The notes under the pieces: model-generated
The model's database searches: none
The model's input: the letters and a program-made list of their open reading frames with translations, nothing else
Told to the model about the DNA's origin: nothing
Assembly: GCA_024529925.1 (NCBI GenBank)
Contig: JAFEUB010001051.1
Coordinates: 1 to 64,000 of the forward strand
DNA from: Ophthalmolycus amberensis
Taxonomy: Eukaryota > Chordata > Actinopteri > Perciformes > Zoarcidae
Reading direction: 5' to 3'
Length of the DNA stretch: 64,000 bases
Translations under genes and position numbers: made by a program
Part shown: piece by piece, positions 19,601-34,600 of the stretch
Layout of the letters: the number at the start of each line of letters is the position of its first letter
Numbering within the stretch: the first letter of the stretch is position 1

Positions 19601-22600
19601 TAATTGACCGCTGACTGCAGCATCATATTTAGCGTACAGAGAGTGAAAGTGGTATCAACGTTCTAATTTAACCCTTGGGATGAAAGCAAATAGGAGTATT
19701 TCAGAAAAATGTCAAACTATTCCTTTAAAGTAACTTGAGTCTTGTCTTGAAAAATAAATAAAAAAGTAAAGTAATCTTTAACTTCCAGTTGAGTCCTGGG
19801 TGGATGTCTTACAATTACAGCTTAATAGCTGTAAATTCCTTTTTACCTTTTTTTTATTTAAAGATATTTTTTCACTGTCAAAAGTGAAAAACATCCACTA
19901 AGATTCTGCAACACAATGAAACAGAAATGGGAAGTGAATATATTCTCATATGTCCTGCATAAAGTAACATGCCTTTTGCACTCAAAAGAACCAGCTGGCA
20001 GCATCATACACAGCAACAGAACATATCTGTTATATATTATTAGATATATTGACAATAGCTGTGGAGTAAGTTTTCTGTGCATCTTCTTGGAACCACAGTG
20101 TGAGCACTCTGACTTGACACCGAGCAGGCAGCCTTGTCGCTGACCCCCGTCCTTGTCATTTCGAAGCAAGTTGACTGTTGAGCAACTTTTTGCTCGACCT
20201 GATGAGAAACAAATACGGTGTTGGAGAGCCGCTCCCGATAGATAGACTCTTTTTTTCTGCTGCAGGGCAAAAGCTAAGACAAGTTAGCATCTGTCTGTGA
20301 CATAATGTTTGAAGCGCTACACTGATGTTGATCTGGAGGGAAAAGAAAAGACAGATCACTCTTCAAAAAACACACGTGAGAGAAATTAGTTTCCAGGCAT
20401 TTTCAAAGAAGGGACTAGCAATGCTGCTACAGTGGAACGTTTCAACTACTTCCTTCAAACACCACTTGTCTGTTCTGGGAATCATCAGGCTCTACTAAAA
20501 GTACAACGAGGGTTTTTTAATCCTCATCTATTCTCAGGTAAGGACTCAACAAGCCAGTGCAGCTGCACGGCAAAGAAAAACGTGGGGAAGTGGCGCTTGA
20601 AGGGTTGTCAGTGCTCATTAGCTCCTGGGGAGGAGGGGGGGGGGGGTTATCATGTGAGTGGACTGTACGAGGCAGAGCCGTGTAGGCCCCTTTAGGGTGA
20701 TGGGATGCAATGTGATTGATGGTAACTGAGTAAGGCCGGTTCAACTGTGGTCAAGCAGCAGAGATTTTCTCGAGTTCATCTCGACCACAGCAGGGAACAA
20801 AGCAGGAAAAGATGAGGAGAAATGCGGACTCGTGACCTCTCTTGTTGTATTCTCCTCAGTCTTTTCCATTCATTTTTTTTATCCTTTTCCTATCTTCATC
20901 CCTCTTTTCTTTCTTCCTTTCTTCTCCTTGTTTTCCAGCCGACAGAGCAGTGTCCTTGCTGCCGTGCTAACTCCTTCCAGGGGAATACTGGCCTGCCAGT
21001 CTTTGAGTAAAACGCCACAAACCCGCTGCTCCCAAATCACGAGTTGAAGTTTTGCCCAAACTTCCGGAAAAAGATGTTCAGCACCCCTGTGCCTGCACTG
21101 CTCCCCTTCTCAGTGGTTCAGCTGAAAACCGAGACAGGGGGGTTTGCTTCATTTTTAAGGAGTTTCTTGCTTGTAAAACCAGCGTGTTAAATGGGGAAAT
21201 CTCTTCAGGTGCGAGACACAATGTCGAAAACTCTGCAGCAATAATAGAACATGCAGAAAACAGATTATACAGTGCAAAATAGCCTGTAATTTCACATGGA
21301 GGCTGGTAAAGGCATGTTTATTGTAGTATGGTGGTGACAGTAAATGGAAGAGCAGACTAGTAGTTAAATACTATTCTGAAAAAAAAGAGATCTTAAAGTT
21401 CTACTTCAAATTGAGATGACGTCATTGTAAGTATAGTTCAGCAGTGTAGAAACATATACTGTACAGACCATAAGTAGCTGGACAATGACGTTTTCTTTTG
21501 TTGTTTTCAACTCGTGCACATTTGGAAATGACATGAAACTGAGGTTTACGCTTTGTTGAAAGTGTTCCCATTCATATTGGAGGAACAGTTCAGGGCTGGT
21601 GCGCAGTGAAGCTTAAAACATACAGCAAAGGCAACCAAATAATTTAAGTTTGTTGATCCATCCACAAATTAAGAAAGAGGTGACGTTGGCTGGAGTGCAG
21701 GCCCGAGATATCAAGTCCGAAATCTGTTGGTTGGAGGCTGCAAAGGATTTGTAACCAAAATATTAAATGATTGTATGAAAGTTTAACTTGTCCAATTCAA
21801 CTGTTGGGCCTATGTACACAGAAGTTCTACATCCCTACACAGTTTCCAAATACAAATGCCCTCAGACTTTGGTCTACGTTGGTGCGACTTAAGAATTTGA
21901 GAGCACTGCCGTACAACCTGTCTGGCTGACAGATTAAAGGAGCTTCCCCACTCACGTGGATGGCACCAAGTACAATGACACCGCGCCGAATCCCTTATCT
22001 TTCCCAAACAGCGTCTCTCTTCAGGGCTTCCCCGCTGGCTAGCATGTATCTCAGTTGTACACACAGGTGCTGATACACGTGTATGCACACGAACGCACGC
22101 ATGCAAAGACGTGTGGCTGCAGAGAGCAAAAAAGCGCCAGCTTCTCTGGAGGCTGAATTGAAAGCGTTGCGCTTGAGTGTTACAGGCGAAGCTGGGAGAT
22201 GTCTGTAGCTGCTAAAGACGGCAATGCAAGTGGGCCGCATGCCATCAGGGTAACTGCCAAAGTCTGAGCATGCCAAGCCTTTTGCGTGACCGGTAGTCCG
22301 GCTACATCTATTTGGTGTTGGGGGGCATTCAGGGTCAGTTTCTGTTGTCACTGCTGATGTGGTTTTGTTGGTTTACGGTGTTTATCCACTGCGCTTGGTG
22401 CTAAATAACGGAAATTCCTTTTTGTTATCAAATTATTTACAGATTTAGCAGGACCTGACACAGCGAGGCAAGAAGCTCGAGGGGAATGCGTGGGTGCGTG
22501 TATACGCACCCATGGACATGTTTTAATATGTCGCCATGTGTGTGTTGCTCAAGGATTATTTCCTTTCAGCAGATAACGTGGCTCAGTTCAGGCACAGCTC

Positions 22601-25600
22601 GTTTTGACTGCACTGGCACATCGAACACGTGCTCTTGATTGCTCTCCAGCTTGTGTTTTCCTCTCCCAGCCGCAAGCCTTATTGTGACGTCAGGGACTCC
22701 GTTTTGTTATCTGAACTTGCTGGTTCAGATAATGGAGCTAATGATTAGCCTGAACCGTCAGAGGCAAGAGAATGGCAGCAATGCACTTCACTTGATCTCG
22801 CATAACTTAGACGTGCGTTTTGGCTTCGCGAGGCTTCTCTTCGTCGCTTCAGGAATGTTGGCCCTTGGAGATGGCAGTGAGCGCCTCAGGAATGCCCTGA
22901 TGAAATGTTGCAGCTGATTATTGATGCTCTGACAAAACAGAATTCTGTTAATATTGACCACGACATGATTCGATCCCCCATTCTCCTGATCCAGAGGCAG
23001 CTGCACAACCGCTGTGCCACAATGTCTCAGATTTCTTTACTTTCCCATCTCTCTTTCTTATCACTCCTGCTTACCCCTCTCGATCTGTTCCTATTCAGCT
23101 CTACCGCTCCCGTTTGTTATCACAGATTAGTCACCAGAAGATAATGGCTTTGCTCTGGGAATGGTTAGCATTAAGCTCCTTTTCATGTAATTCTGCTGAC
23201 CTGGCTGGTAGCCACATATGGGGAGTTAGAGGAATTGGTTTCACCACAGCCAACTGAGACACTGTAGAGCATGGCGGAATAAGTGGTCATCTTTAGTCAT
23301 ACAAAACCCTCTTACTGATAAGGCCGTTCATTGGAGGGGTTATTGTTCCTCTTCCCCCGTTTGATATCCTCTGTCTTCATTTCTGCTGCATTCAAGATGA
23401 ATGTGCTTGTTGCCAGTTGGGAGCTGAGGAAATTGAAAGCTACGTTCCCCATGTGCCGTCAAACCGCCCTCTCCATATTCTTATGATCGTGGTTGAAAGA
23501 TGGACCACATAATCCTTATTTGTTTTTGTCGATTTTTTTTTTTAATGGAAAATTTGAGTGATGTGACAAGCTGTTGAATTAAATGTATTTCACGCAGAAA
23601 GGGCCAACATTATGTTTGCTAATGCTGCTGATATGGAAAAGCACTTTCAACCCTCCGCAACACATTCTTAAAGGGTGTTTTGACAGCTTCCACTGTCTAC
23701 ACTTTGCACGTCTTAACATGGCCCCCACCCCTTGTTTCTTTTCCATTCAGTAATGGTAAAGGCTGCTGTAGCTCCACTTTATTTTACCCAGGAGAAGCTC
23801 CCAGATCTGACTCTGTGAAGAGGAGAAGCTTTTATATGTAGAGCTGCTCTGGCGGCAGAAATAATGTAATTGGTTCACTCAAACTTCAATGGGTGCAGCC
23901 AAGGAAACACCGCCTTGTAGACTGGCAACCTAACGGTGTGAATTATATGAATATATTGAAGGTTAGGCAGGGTAATTGATGACTTCTGATCATCATCGGT
24001 ATTTCAGTTAGCAGAAAGAAAGAGAGATTTGCTATTACAATGGGCTTTAAGGCTTCTTAGCCAGAAAAAAACAATGACCATGCAACATCTAACTCAACCA
24101 CCGAGATTATTTCTGCCCTGAGAGCAGTTCGCCTGTTTGAAAAAAAGAAAGAAAAGAAGACTCCAATCTACTCTTGTTTCAGAGCTGCAGGACAAGGATC
24201 GATGGTTCATATGACATGCTTGACTGGCTGGTTGACCACAGAGTCAAGGAAGTGGAGTGGTCTCCATTAACAACCCGACAGCTATGGTGTGGAGAGAGCC
24301 GTATACATTTGCTTCTCTTATCCATAAAGTCTGTATCGTTCCACATGATGACATAGTTACATCCGCCAAGGAGGTTTTTGGTTGAGTGAGTCTGTTTTTC
24401 AGCAGACTTACAGAAAATCTACCGGCTCGATTTTCATGAAACTCTCAGGAAGGGTTTAGTATCGGCAAATGAAGAACCAATTAAATGTTGGAGTAAATCC
24501 GAATCACGGGGCAGATAGTGACAGTTGGCATTGGCGGAGGTCTGCGCTCTCAGAATGCCCTTCTAGTTGGGTAGTGTTTATTGATTTGGATAAGACCTAG
24601 CACATTTCCTTCTCGTTTTGGGCACAGTAGCCCTCTGAAGGGCCTCAGGTTGTTCCTCTTGTTTTTCTCATCCCACGTTTAAGTGAGTTGACAATTCCTG
24701 CCTCCAGCTGGATCCAACTGTGTGCAAGTTGTAGCAAAGGCCAACTATGTGGTTTGCGGTGTTTCGACATGCAGGCCACGCCAGGCCCTCTTGGGTGTGA
24801 TCCACTGTTTAGTCAACAGCTTATTTCTGTGGCCACGATTGCAGTTACTGAGCACTGAGTTACTGGAGCACGAGCGCGGTGTTTGTTGAAGAGTTAAGAA
24901 CAAGACCTCGTGATGATTGTCTTTCAGATGGCAGACCTGATACATGTCTTATGTAAGGTTATTTGTGTATGGATGAGGAGATGTTCTAGATCATTTCCTG
25001 TTACAATTCAAGGACATGTGGTTTGTAGCACCAGAACAGGATCACATTTATGTATTTGTTGCTTCGATATACTCTATTTTTAAAGCTTAATTAGATGCCT
25101 ATTAATGCAATCTGTTCAAAGAACTGTCACCTTGAAAAAAGGTAGATCACATATTAAAAGCAAAATCGATGAAAACGACCCTAAATTAAAGATTATACAA
25201 AGTTTTAAAAGCTTACTCAGTCTAAAAGCTTATAGGCCTTAAGCTGCAATATACAGTTTTTAAGACATTTTGACTTTTCATAGCAAGCACAGCACAGGTG
25301 CAACTAATAACTCTAACGTGGGGTCTGTTCCATTTATGTGTAGGCTATCACCAAGTCATGACAGTGAGTCAGCATTCACAATACCAAGCCCATACAACGA
25401 TTACACATGAATGGAATGCAACCCGTACCAATGCTAGGCCATTAATTGCACTAATAAGCATTCATTCGGAGTTGTGTTTCCGGTCAGTTGACGACTGTAA
25501 GTTCATATTTTCTGTCATTTTAGCTCTGTTTTATGAAAACATTCTGTCTCTTAGCTTGCTCTACTGTCTTTACCAACTAGCTAGCTTACCACGAACGGTT

Positions 25601-28600
25601 TGCTCCAAACTAGCTGCCCGTTGCTGCTAATGAGCTACAGATGCAAAAATGCTGCTTTTAGCTTTCTACAGTCGAGTGATAATTCTTTGAGTATTTGTTA
25701 CTGTGACCTTGAAACAAATATCCTTAAAATAATGATAAGCAACTTGGATGAAAACAACCCAAAATTAAAGATGATTAAACTGTTCTAAAAGTAAAAAAAA
25801 ATTTAATTAAATAAATAAATTCCATAGCAAGGAATGCACATGTGGAACTACTAACTTTAACGAGGGGTCTGTTCCATTTACCATTTACATGTATCAAAGT
25901 CATGACAGAGAGCCAGCATTCACAATACCAGGCCCATAGAACGAGTATACATGAATGGAAGTTTGTTTTTCCTCATGTTTCTGGCGGCCTCTGTCACACT
26001 ACACATAGCAATGCACTGTAGTCATTCGTTAACATGACAAAACTTTGTAGCCAAGCTTTAGCGTTAGCTTTCTAAACTAGCTTTGTTACGCTTGTAACTA
26101 TTCTGTTTCACACACTGCTGCAGCAGCAGGTTTAATTTGCTACTTGGACCAATGACATTAGTTATCTCTTCTCAACTCGCTTTCTTTGTGCTTTACTTTG
26201 ACGTCTTTATCGCTGGTGTTATCTCTCCCTGCATGACTCCCTTCTCCTCCTCAGGAGAAGGGAGTCAGAAAGGGTCTCTGTCCATGTAACTAATTTGTCT
26301 TCCTGATTCCTCTTCCTTCTATCCTGACATGTCGTATCTTTGAGGCAAAATACACTTTCTTTGACTGTGAGGAGCTCACAACAAAGCATAATAATGTTTC
26401 TGCACAGGTTCACGATTATCTGTTGGCTACATTGACGATGCAATGGCGCTACAGTTATAACCTGGAGCCTGAAAAACGTGTCGGAAGTGATTGATGTAAA
26501 ATTGTAAAAACAAAGCGTGAGACAGAATGCTGTCTCATGGTGGGAAAATACATTTATTATGAAGAAATAATTGCGAATTGATTTATATGTTTTATTTGTT
26601 TCGAAGTATTAGAATGACTTGATTGTGCAAACCAGTCTTATATAATACAACATCAAAGTGGTCCTGTGGCTTTGTCTGTCATTGGCTTTTGACCCCACTA
26701 ATGCACTCTGGGTCTTTCAACCCTCGAACAGGACACACACACACACACAAAGTCTTTCTTTCAGTGGATAAAGTAAATGAACATGGTTGTGTATAGTCAG
26801 TAGCTGCACACAGCTTTTATCAAACACCGTTCAATCTACATTTGATTTTGTTTGATGAGTTTGAATGATGGCAAACCTAATGAGCAATTGGTATTTCAGC
26901 ATATTGGTGGCATCATTGTAATTTGATATCAATACTAGTAGATCACTAACTTCTAGTATACTAGTGTACTAATAGGGTACTAAAATACTAATTGCCAATG
27001 ACCTATACATCAAGACCAGATGCCTTTGTAATAAAGTTGTCAATGCGTTGAGACATACAAACTAAAGCAACTAAGTAAAATTGCAATATGTTTTTCAGCC
27101 CAAATTTAACTTTAAACTGGGTTTGGCTTTAGGACTTTTGAACATTCATTATTCATTTAGTATTCATGATCAGCACCAGCTTAATTTTTCATGCTGTTGA
27201 TACAGCAGTTCCCCGGATGCAGTTTAACCTGATTAACTTACCGATGCTCAAAAAAGCCTTGTGCCAAAAAAAAGAGGTGCCTAGTGTCTTTCAAGCCCCT
27301 CATCTATTGATCTGCCATAATTGTCCTCATGATCTGTTCCCGAATGGTCTGGAATCTATTATTTTGTCTGTCAAGCTTAGGGCACTGTTTCATTTCCTTT
27401 GCTATAAATAAGTGAATAATCTCTCCCCTGTGATATTTCAACTTCCTCTACTTCCCATTGTTTTGCATACGCTGTAAACACATCTAAACCAAACCTGTTC
27501 TTTTCCGAAAAGTATATGCCCATCAGTGTCGGAAATAGTATATCACATTGAAATATGTGAATTATTCACATGTGATAGTGAAGATATATGCGCTTTTTGC
27601 ACAATTCCTCATTGAAATTCTTTGAAAAATAAATGACGTCACCGCTCATACACTGACGACTGGCATTGCTATGACTCCGTTTGTGTGGGGTTTTCAAGAT
27701 ATCCTCTCAAACATCCAGACAGAACTGTGAAATGGAAATGGCATGCTCAGGGCTACAGGAGAAAAATAAATCCTTCATGTGAGATGGGCTTAGACGTTGG
27801 CGGGACTGTGGGATATTGCAGTCATTTGGACCGATTTATTGCGAATCAAGCAGGGCCGTATGAACAGAGGGATAGCTCCTATGCTACAGTGGATTCCTTT
27901 CTTTGTGAAGTTAATGATTGCAAGGGAAAAGGTTTTGGCAGGTTTTGTGCTCTGGAGCTTAAAGTATTTCAAATCAAAGTTCCGACTTCCCTTGCTGGGA
28001 ATTCGCTCTTGTCTGTTCTCAGGGCACCGATTCAAGAGTGTCTGTTGTGGAAATATACTAAAGCAGTCAGGGATTCAGCGGGGCTTAATTGATGAATGAT
28101 CTTTTACTGTAGATTGGGTTGTTTCTGCTGTCTTCCCATTCAGCAGTCCTATCGAGTGGATGAGATTGCTGTATTGCACACATCTAGTTTTAATTTGCTG
28201 ATGTAGTTTTTCCCGTTTGTTATCATTGTCAACGCAGAGCATTGCTATTCGACCAATTCTGTGATTGCAGCCCAAGGCCACCAGGAGAACATATTCAGAG
28301 ATGACTCAGTCTTTTTCTCACGTTGACTCAGATGCCTTTTATTTGAATCGACATGCACTCAGAGGAGCTATAGCATGATGAATTATTTGTTGTTTGTCTG
28401 ATGCACACCTATGGAGAGCTACATCAAACACAGAGAAATGACATGCTGTCAAGGATGGCTCCACTATAAGGTAGATATCTGACTGCAATCTGCACTGACA
28501 GATTGATAGTAATAGTGAGTCCAAGTTGTTTGATGATGATGTGGTTTGTTGGTTTCACCGATGTTTGCCAGAGGAAAGCCAGCAGCACAAACATCATGCA

Positions 28601-31600
28601 CAACAATCCAATCGTCTCGACTTGTTTTAATCATGAAACCATATTACTGCTGGCATTGCCCTGCCTTTGTGCATAGTGTCAGTAGACTCATGTATAGGTG
28701 CTGGTGTTCAGTCGTGGTGCAGAAGATAGCGTGTTGGTGTGGAAAAAGATGCACCGACTACGAGATCATGCCAAAGCACTAAGCTGTGGGCTCAAGGGTA
28801 GACTTAGTATGACACTGTGTTTCTGCAAATGAGTTGCAAATTCAGCTCATCCAGTTTGGATGGCCATCATAGCGATTTCACCGATGAATATGTTCAGACA
28901 CTGATTTATCTGCGCAGAGTAATTTCCTGGCCAGACATTTTTTCTGGTCACAGAACATGTTGCGTGTATGATTAGTTGTAGCTTGGACCTTGAAATGGGG
29001 TCATTCAGTCCAGAGTAACGAAGTGCGCCTGGAAGACATGGGAACTATTTAAATGTGAAATCGGGGTCGGTCGCAGTGCGTTCATGTGTTTGTTCTGACC
29101 TCTCAGAGTTGGGTTGTGATTCATTGGTGTATTTCTTTCCAATAATTACTTTTCCAATATAACTCGGAGCTTGCACTTTCACACGCATGTCCATTACCCT
29201 TGGACCATGTTGTCCCTGTGACGATGTGCTGCAGTCTGAGAAATCTCAAACTGTTATTTTGATATTTAAAAACTTTGCTACTTGTAGGACTAGAAGGAGT
29301 TTTCTGCAGCACATTTTGTCATGGTCTTAAACTTCTTCGTCCTATAACAACAACATTAGTGAAAGTCAGCATGCTAAACATCTTCTATCATTTCCCCTCC
29401 CCAAAAACAATTGAGAGACACTTCAGGCTGACTTGAACGATGTCATGAGGAATGATGGGTTGATATTCGTCTTTCTGCCGGGGTTCACAGTACATTGGTA
29501 ACAGATGGATTTCTGCTCCTCGTCTGTTTTCTGAGGCTGTGAGGACGCTGACTTGCCGCTGACAGGCCGACCACCTCACACCCTATGATTAGGGATCAGT
29601 ACTGCCTGAGGGCAGGACACAGCCTGCAAATAGCATCTGCTTCCTGCAAACAGATCCTCACATCTCCAAAACATGTCTAAAAGATGGCGACCAGATATGA
29701 TAGCTGCTGATTGTGCAGCCTTTGGGGGAATAGATATTTACTGCATTGGATTCTAATTCACATACATTAAAATACAGTACATTGGAGGGAATGCATTTTA
29801 TATTTGCAGGATATAAACATCCTCCACCTTCACCTGTCAGACACGGCAACTTCCCTGCAAATGAATGTATGTTTGTGTTGATGGCGTCCTGGGGAGAGTG
29901 GGTGGGTGTACCTGCATACCTACGTTTCCGCGTAGGTGCTGTCAGGTTTAGGTGAATAATCTGGTTGAGCCGGTTTCCTACTGGCAGCGTCTGTCAACCA
30001 AACTGATTTACCAGCAACCCTTCTCCTTGCAAATGACAGATCGCCCCAAGGTACTTAAACTTTCATCACCTCTTGTCAGTCTGTTGCCTGCAGTATTCCC
30101 GAGAGAATCTCCAACCTGCCCCGTCAGTTCTCGGCTGATCCAGGGACAAATTTGAGGTCTTACTTTAGACATTCATTGTTTGAAAATCTCCTTTGTTATG
30201 CTCAACTTTGCAATCAAGGTGCATAAAACCTCTTGCCCCTATTAGTCTTTATGACAGTCAGATTGGCTAATAATCCCCTTCGGAGTAGGCTTTAGCAATA
30301 CTACATCAACCCTGTGTTCATTGACCTTGATGGGATTTGAACACGCATCTTCTCATCTGAGACACTACCATTGCGGAGAGGGTACGTTTGGTTTCTGCAT
30401 TGGCCAGGAATCGATTTGAAACTTACACTGCTTTGTCAGCTCAGAGGTAAACACACACCATCCCACTTGAACTCCCTCTGCTGTATCCACCTAGCACTGT
30501 TTACACTGGGTCTCTTCATCTTCACAAACAGACTGGTTTGGAATCTGCCATGATTTCCCCCGCGCCCTCTCCACCCCTGCACTCTTACCCCTACCACCAC
30601 CACCACCACCACCCAGTGATGCTCATATATCCTGAAGTTAAGGTGAAACAGCCGTTTTTCCGTCCTCAGTGGCTCTCCTCTCACACCAAGCCTCCAACTC
30701 TGGTTGTCCTAAAGAGAGATTGATGAGCTCTCCTCCATCACTCACTGACTGAGAACAGCCTCGGTGAAAGTGCTGGGTGGAGGGCCGGGCAGTGGCGCGC
30801 ATTTTGCCTTTGTTCATTGCAGTTTGTGTGTTTGTGTCGGCTCATGGCACATCATAGAGAGAAGGAGAAAACGGAGCACAGTAACAACTCTGCTGTCACC
30901 ACGGGGGAATGGTGAAAAGTCAAAGTGTCCGTGTCCCTCACACTTGTAGCTCTGAGCTGGTTGGATTCGACCGCTGCAGGTTATTTTCAGCTCAGCGGCA
31001 TCCTGTCTTCATGCACAGTCAAAGAGTATTGAGGTTGCTTTGTATTACAGTTTTGTTTCAAGCATCAGCAGGTTCTGAAATTACCTTGACTAGATGTGTG
31101 TGTGTGTGTGTTTGTGTGTGAACGTGTGTGTGGAAATTTCTACTCTCTCTGGCGTAATTGTGTCCCTAATTCACTCGTCGATAAACACTGAGCTCATTAG
31201 ATTTAACCTTGCAGCACAGCCTCCGGTGCTTTCTCTCAACATCCTTTTTTATTCTCTCTCAACCTCCTTCCCCTCTTGTCACCTCCCTTTCTTGTCTTCC
31301 CCCTTTCTTCTATCCTCCTTTTACACCCTCCCAATGTTTCCTGTATTTTTTCACCCCTCCTGCTTCTATATTATCTTCTTCTTCTTCTTCTTCTTCTTCT
31401 TCTTCTTCTTCTTCTTCTTCTTCTTCTTCTTCTTCTTCTTCTTCTTCTTCTTCTTCTTCTTCTTCTTCTTCTTCTTCTTCTTCTTCTTCTTCTTCTTCTT
31501 CTTCTTCTTCTTCTTCTTCTTCTTCTTCTTCTTCTTCTTCTTCTTCTTCTTCTTCTTCTTCTTCTTCTTCTTCTTCTTCTTCTTCTTCTTCTCTGTCTCT

Positions 31601-34600
31601 CTATCATCCTTTCTTTCTCTATTACCGTCTTTAAAAGTATCTCTTTTTCTTTCGGCTCACAGTCAAAAAGTCCATCTAGAGAGCTGTTTGCGTACACACT
31701 ATTCACTCATTACCTGATTATACATTTATAAGACATCGGAGACATTTGGTAAGATATTTGGAAGTATGAAAGCGAAGAGCTTGATGGTGGTCATTGTGCA
31801 ATACATTTTGAGGTTTTAAAGGTTGCATGGTTAGTCCATTAGCTTACAGGAGAAAGTAGCAAAGAGAAGTAGTAGTTAGTACTAATAGAGAGAAGTAGTA
31901 GTAGTAGTAAGACTTTAAGGAACAGGGGCATAACAGTCGCAGCCTGGACACATGACATACTCAATATTGTCCCATGTCTCACTTCCTAAACTTGATATTT
32001 CCCAGCTGGTGCCCCTGTGGCGACATGATGAAACCCACATGAGCCACAGTATTTCTGTGTGAACTGTTCTCATGCAAACCCTCTTTTGAGTGCACATCTT
32101 CTGGCACTGCTTCTCGCTCCACAGACACTTCATTAGCTGTGGGTGGGTACCGGGAAAGTTAAATATAAAAGTTATTATGTTTGGAAGACTCCGTGGCCAT
32201 TAGAAGGGCAACATGGGGGAACTTGGAAAATTACAAAGTAGAAACACAAGGAAGACACATCCAAGTGGATTAATGGTGACTGGAATTATTATATTATTAT
32301 ATTCCTTGGATGATAAACAGACTCTGTGGCAGTGATTTGTGGGTATATGTTACGCAGCTCTAAAGAGACAGCAAACGTGTGTCACTGTTCTTGTATGCTG
32401 GAGACAAATAATACCTCCAGTTTTCTAACTATGCAGAGGGAATGGGATACCAGTGTCCCTCAATCGTAATACTCTCATACTCCATGATCTGACTTTAACT
32501 AATGCCGTATTCCAGCATTTAGTCACAATTGCACAGGGTCCAAAAATAGTGACATTAATGCAGGAAGTGACACGATGCAAACAAACACACGTCTGCACAC
32601 CAGCAGTCTGCTAACAGTGTGTCTCTGACAGCCTTTGGCTTTGGATGCTGCTCATGCTGCCAAGCTTCAAGACAGTGAGCGGAGAAGCAGCCGAGTGGCT
32701 AAGTGGCCATGTGTGTTTCGTCCTAACGCTGCTCTCAGAGCTGACACACCAGGATACAGGAGCAGGTTGCATTCGTTTGGAATAAAAAAAACTGAAAAAG
32801 TGTCATTTTAGATTAATGACAGAATTACTCATGATTCCTGAAAAAAGATGTCGTAACTCTGAGATGATTACCGCATAATTCTTAATGATCTCAATAAATC
32901 TGACGATGTGTGCATGTCAAGATGCACTTCCTAACATCTCAAACCAAGACTGAAGGGAAACTGGATTGAATTCAGTGACTGTGTCACATTGGCCCTGATC
33001 TCCATCCAGATGATTGAGATTCGATCAGAATTATGAGGTATGCTCGGATAGCACAAATCCAATCTGTCCAGCCGCCTGTGAGAATCATTTGCTGGATGTT
33101 AATCTGTGTGTTTGATGGGCTGTGATCATGATGCATTCCTATAGGAGCCTCCTGCTGTCTCTGCTGAGAGGTTAGCACTGCTTCACATGCAAACATGTAA
33201 AGCAGTGCGCAGAAGTGCTTAATGAGTGCATGTGCTCAGCAGACCGGTGTCTGGATTAATAAGAGATTCAAATGCACTGCCTAATGTTTGCAAAGTAACA
33301 GCCTATACACATTATCATACCACAGTAGTCAACACTATGGTATATTAGTAGGGGTGTAACAATACGCGTATTCGTATTGAACCGTTCGGTACGAGGCTCA
33401 CGGTTCGGTACGCATGACGAACCGAACAACACGTTTGAATTAAAAATTAATTTTTTTTTTTTTTAACCTTTATTTAACCAGGTAGTCCCATTGAGATTAA
33501 AAATCTCTTTTGCAAGATGTAAGTAACAATACTACATAACATTAAGGAGCAGTTTTTGTTTTTAATGCTTATGTGTTGCTAAGAAGACACCCCAGAAGAT
33601 GGGTCACTCAGGTATAGTTCCATCATTGTTCAAAGTCAAAGAATAACTTTATGATGTTAGTTGTAATGAATAAATATATTTTAAAATCAAGTCCATTTCT
33701 CTGGCATTTATAGTTTTCTACTGTACCGAAACATACCGAACCGTGGCTCCACTGTATCATACCGAACCCAACCGTGAATTTTGTGAACCGTTACACCCCT
33801 ATTTATTAGTGAATAGTTTAGCAACATTAATCCTGGCCAAAAGAACCCAGGGAGAAATGATTCGACATGAAAATCCCCGGTGAATGCTTGGATCTTAAAC
33901 GAATTCATCTTGATAAACGTCATCTTTTTATCTGTCTTTGGATGACGCATCACTTGGCCGTCTTTCAAATTCCCGAACAAACAAGAACTAATCCCATCGG
34001 CACGTTGGATGCTTAATGGAGGTGCTGATGAGTATTCTGTCAGCACGGCAATTAGATAACTAAATGAACAAATAGTCGAGACATCTCAGAAAGAGGCGAT
34101 GTTGGTGAAGTATGAGTTTGAGCAGGTTGTTCAGTTTTCTTCGGGTGAGGCTCTTTCCAGATAGAATAAAGGGGGCGTGTTAAAACCCTGGTGGGCAGCT
34201 TTGATCTTTGGAGGCTTTGCTCCATTGCACTCACCTCGGCATGATTTGAACATACAGCCTTTTGATGTGGAGTCAGAGATTCTAATGCTGCATCACATCT
34301 CTCTTTCTTGTCTCTGCCAGTTTTACCTAAGTTAGTACATAAAGCAGATAGCTTGTCTCATTGTCCCCTCACACACACAGCCTGTTCAAGCCCTTATTCC
34401 GCCTCGCTGTTCTGCATTAAAGGTACACACACGGATTGGGGTGGACAAAGTTGTTATGTCGTCAAGCCGGCAGCGGAGGTAGTACTAGAGCCAAGTTGAT
34501 GTGTGGACACTACAGGACTACACACACACTAGATGCCAATATTGTTGTGTTGAACGTCACGCCTCTTTTGCTCCCCGGATGCTGGCATGCTCTCTAAAAT

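Noticed and set aside
27685..28092. 135-codon open frame and its overlapping 100-codon frame
   Set aside because: No recognised domain, and both frames overlap the same intronic DNA without splice or family support.
31094..31731. Several open frames of 111-207 codons, mostly Phe, Ser, Leu or Arg
   Set aside because: They are translations of the TTC/GAA trinucleotide repeat.
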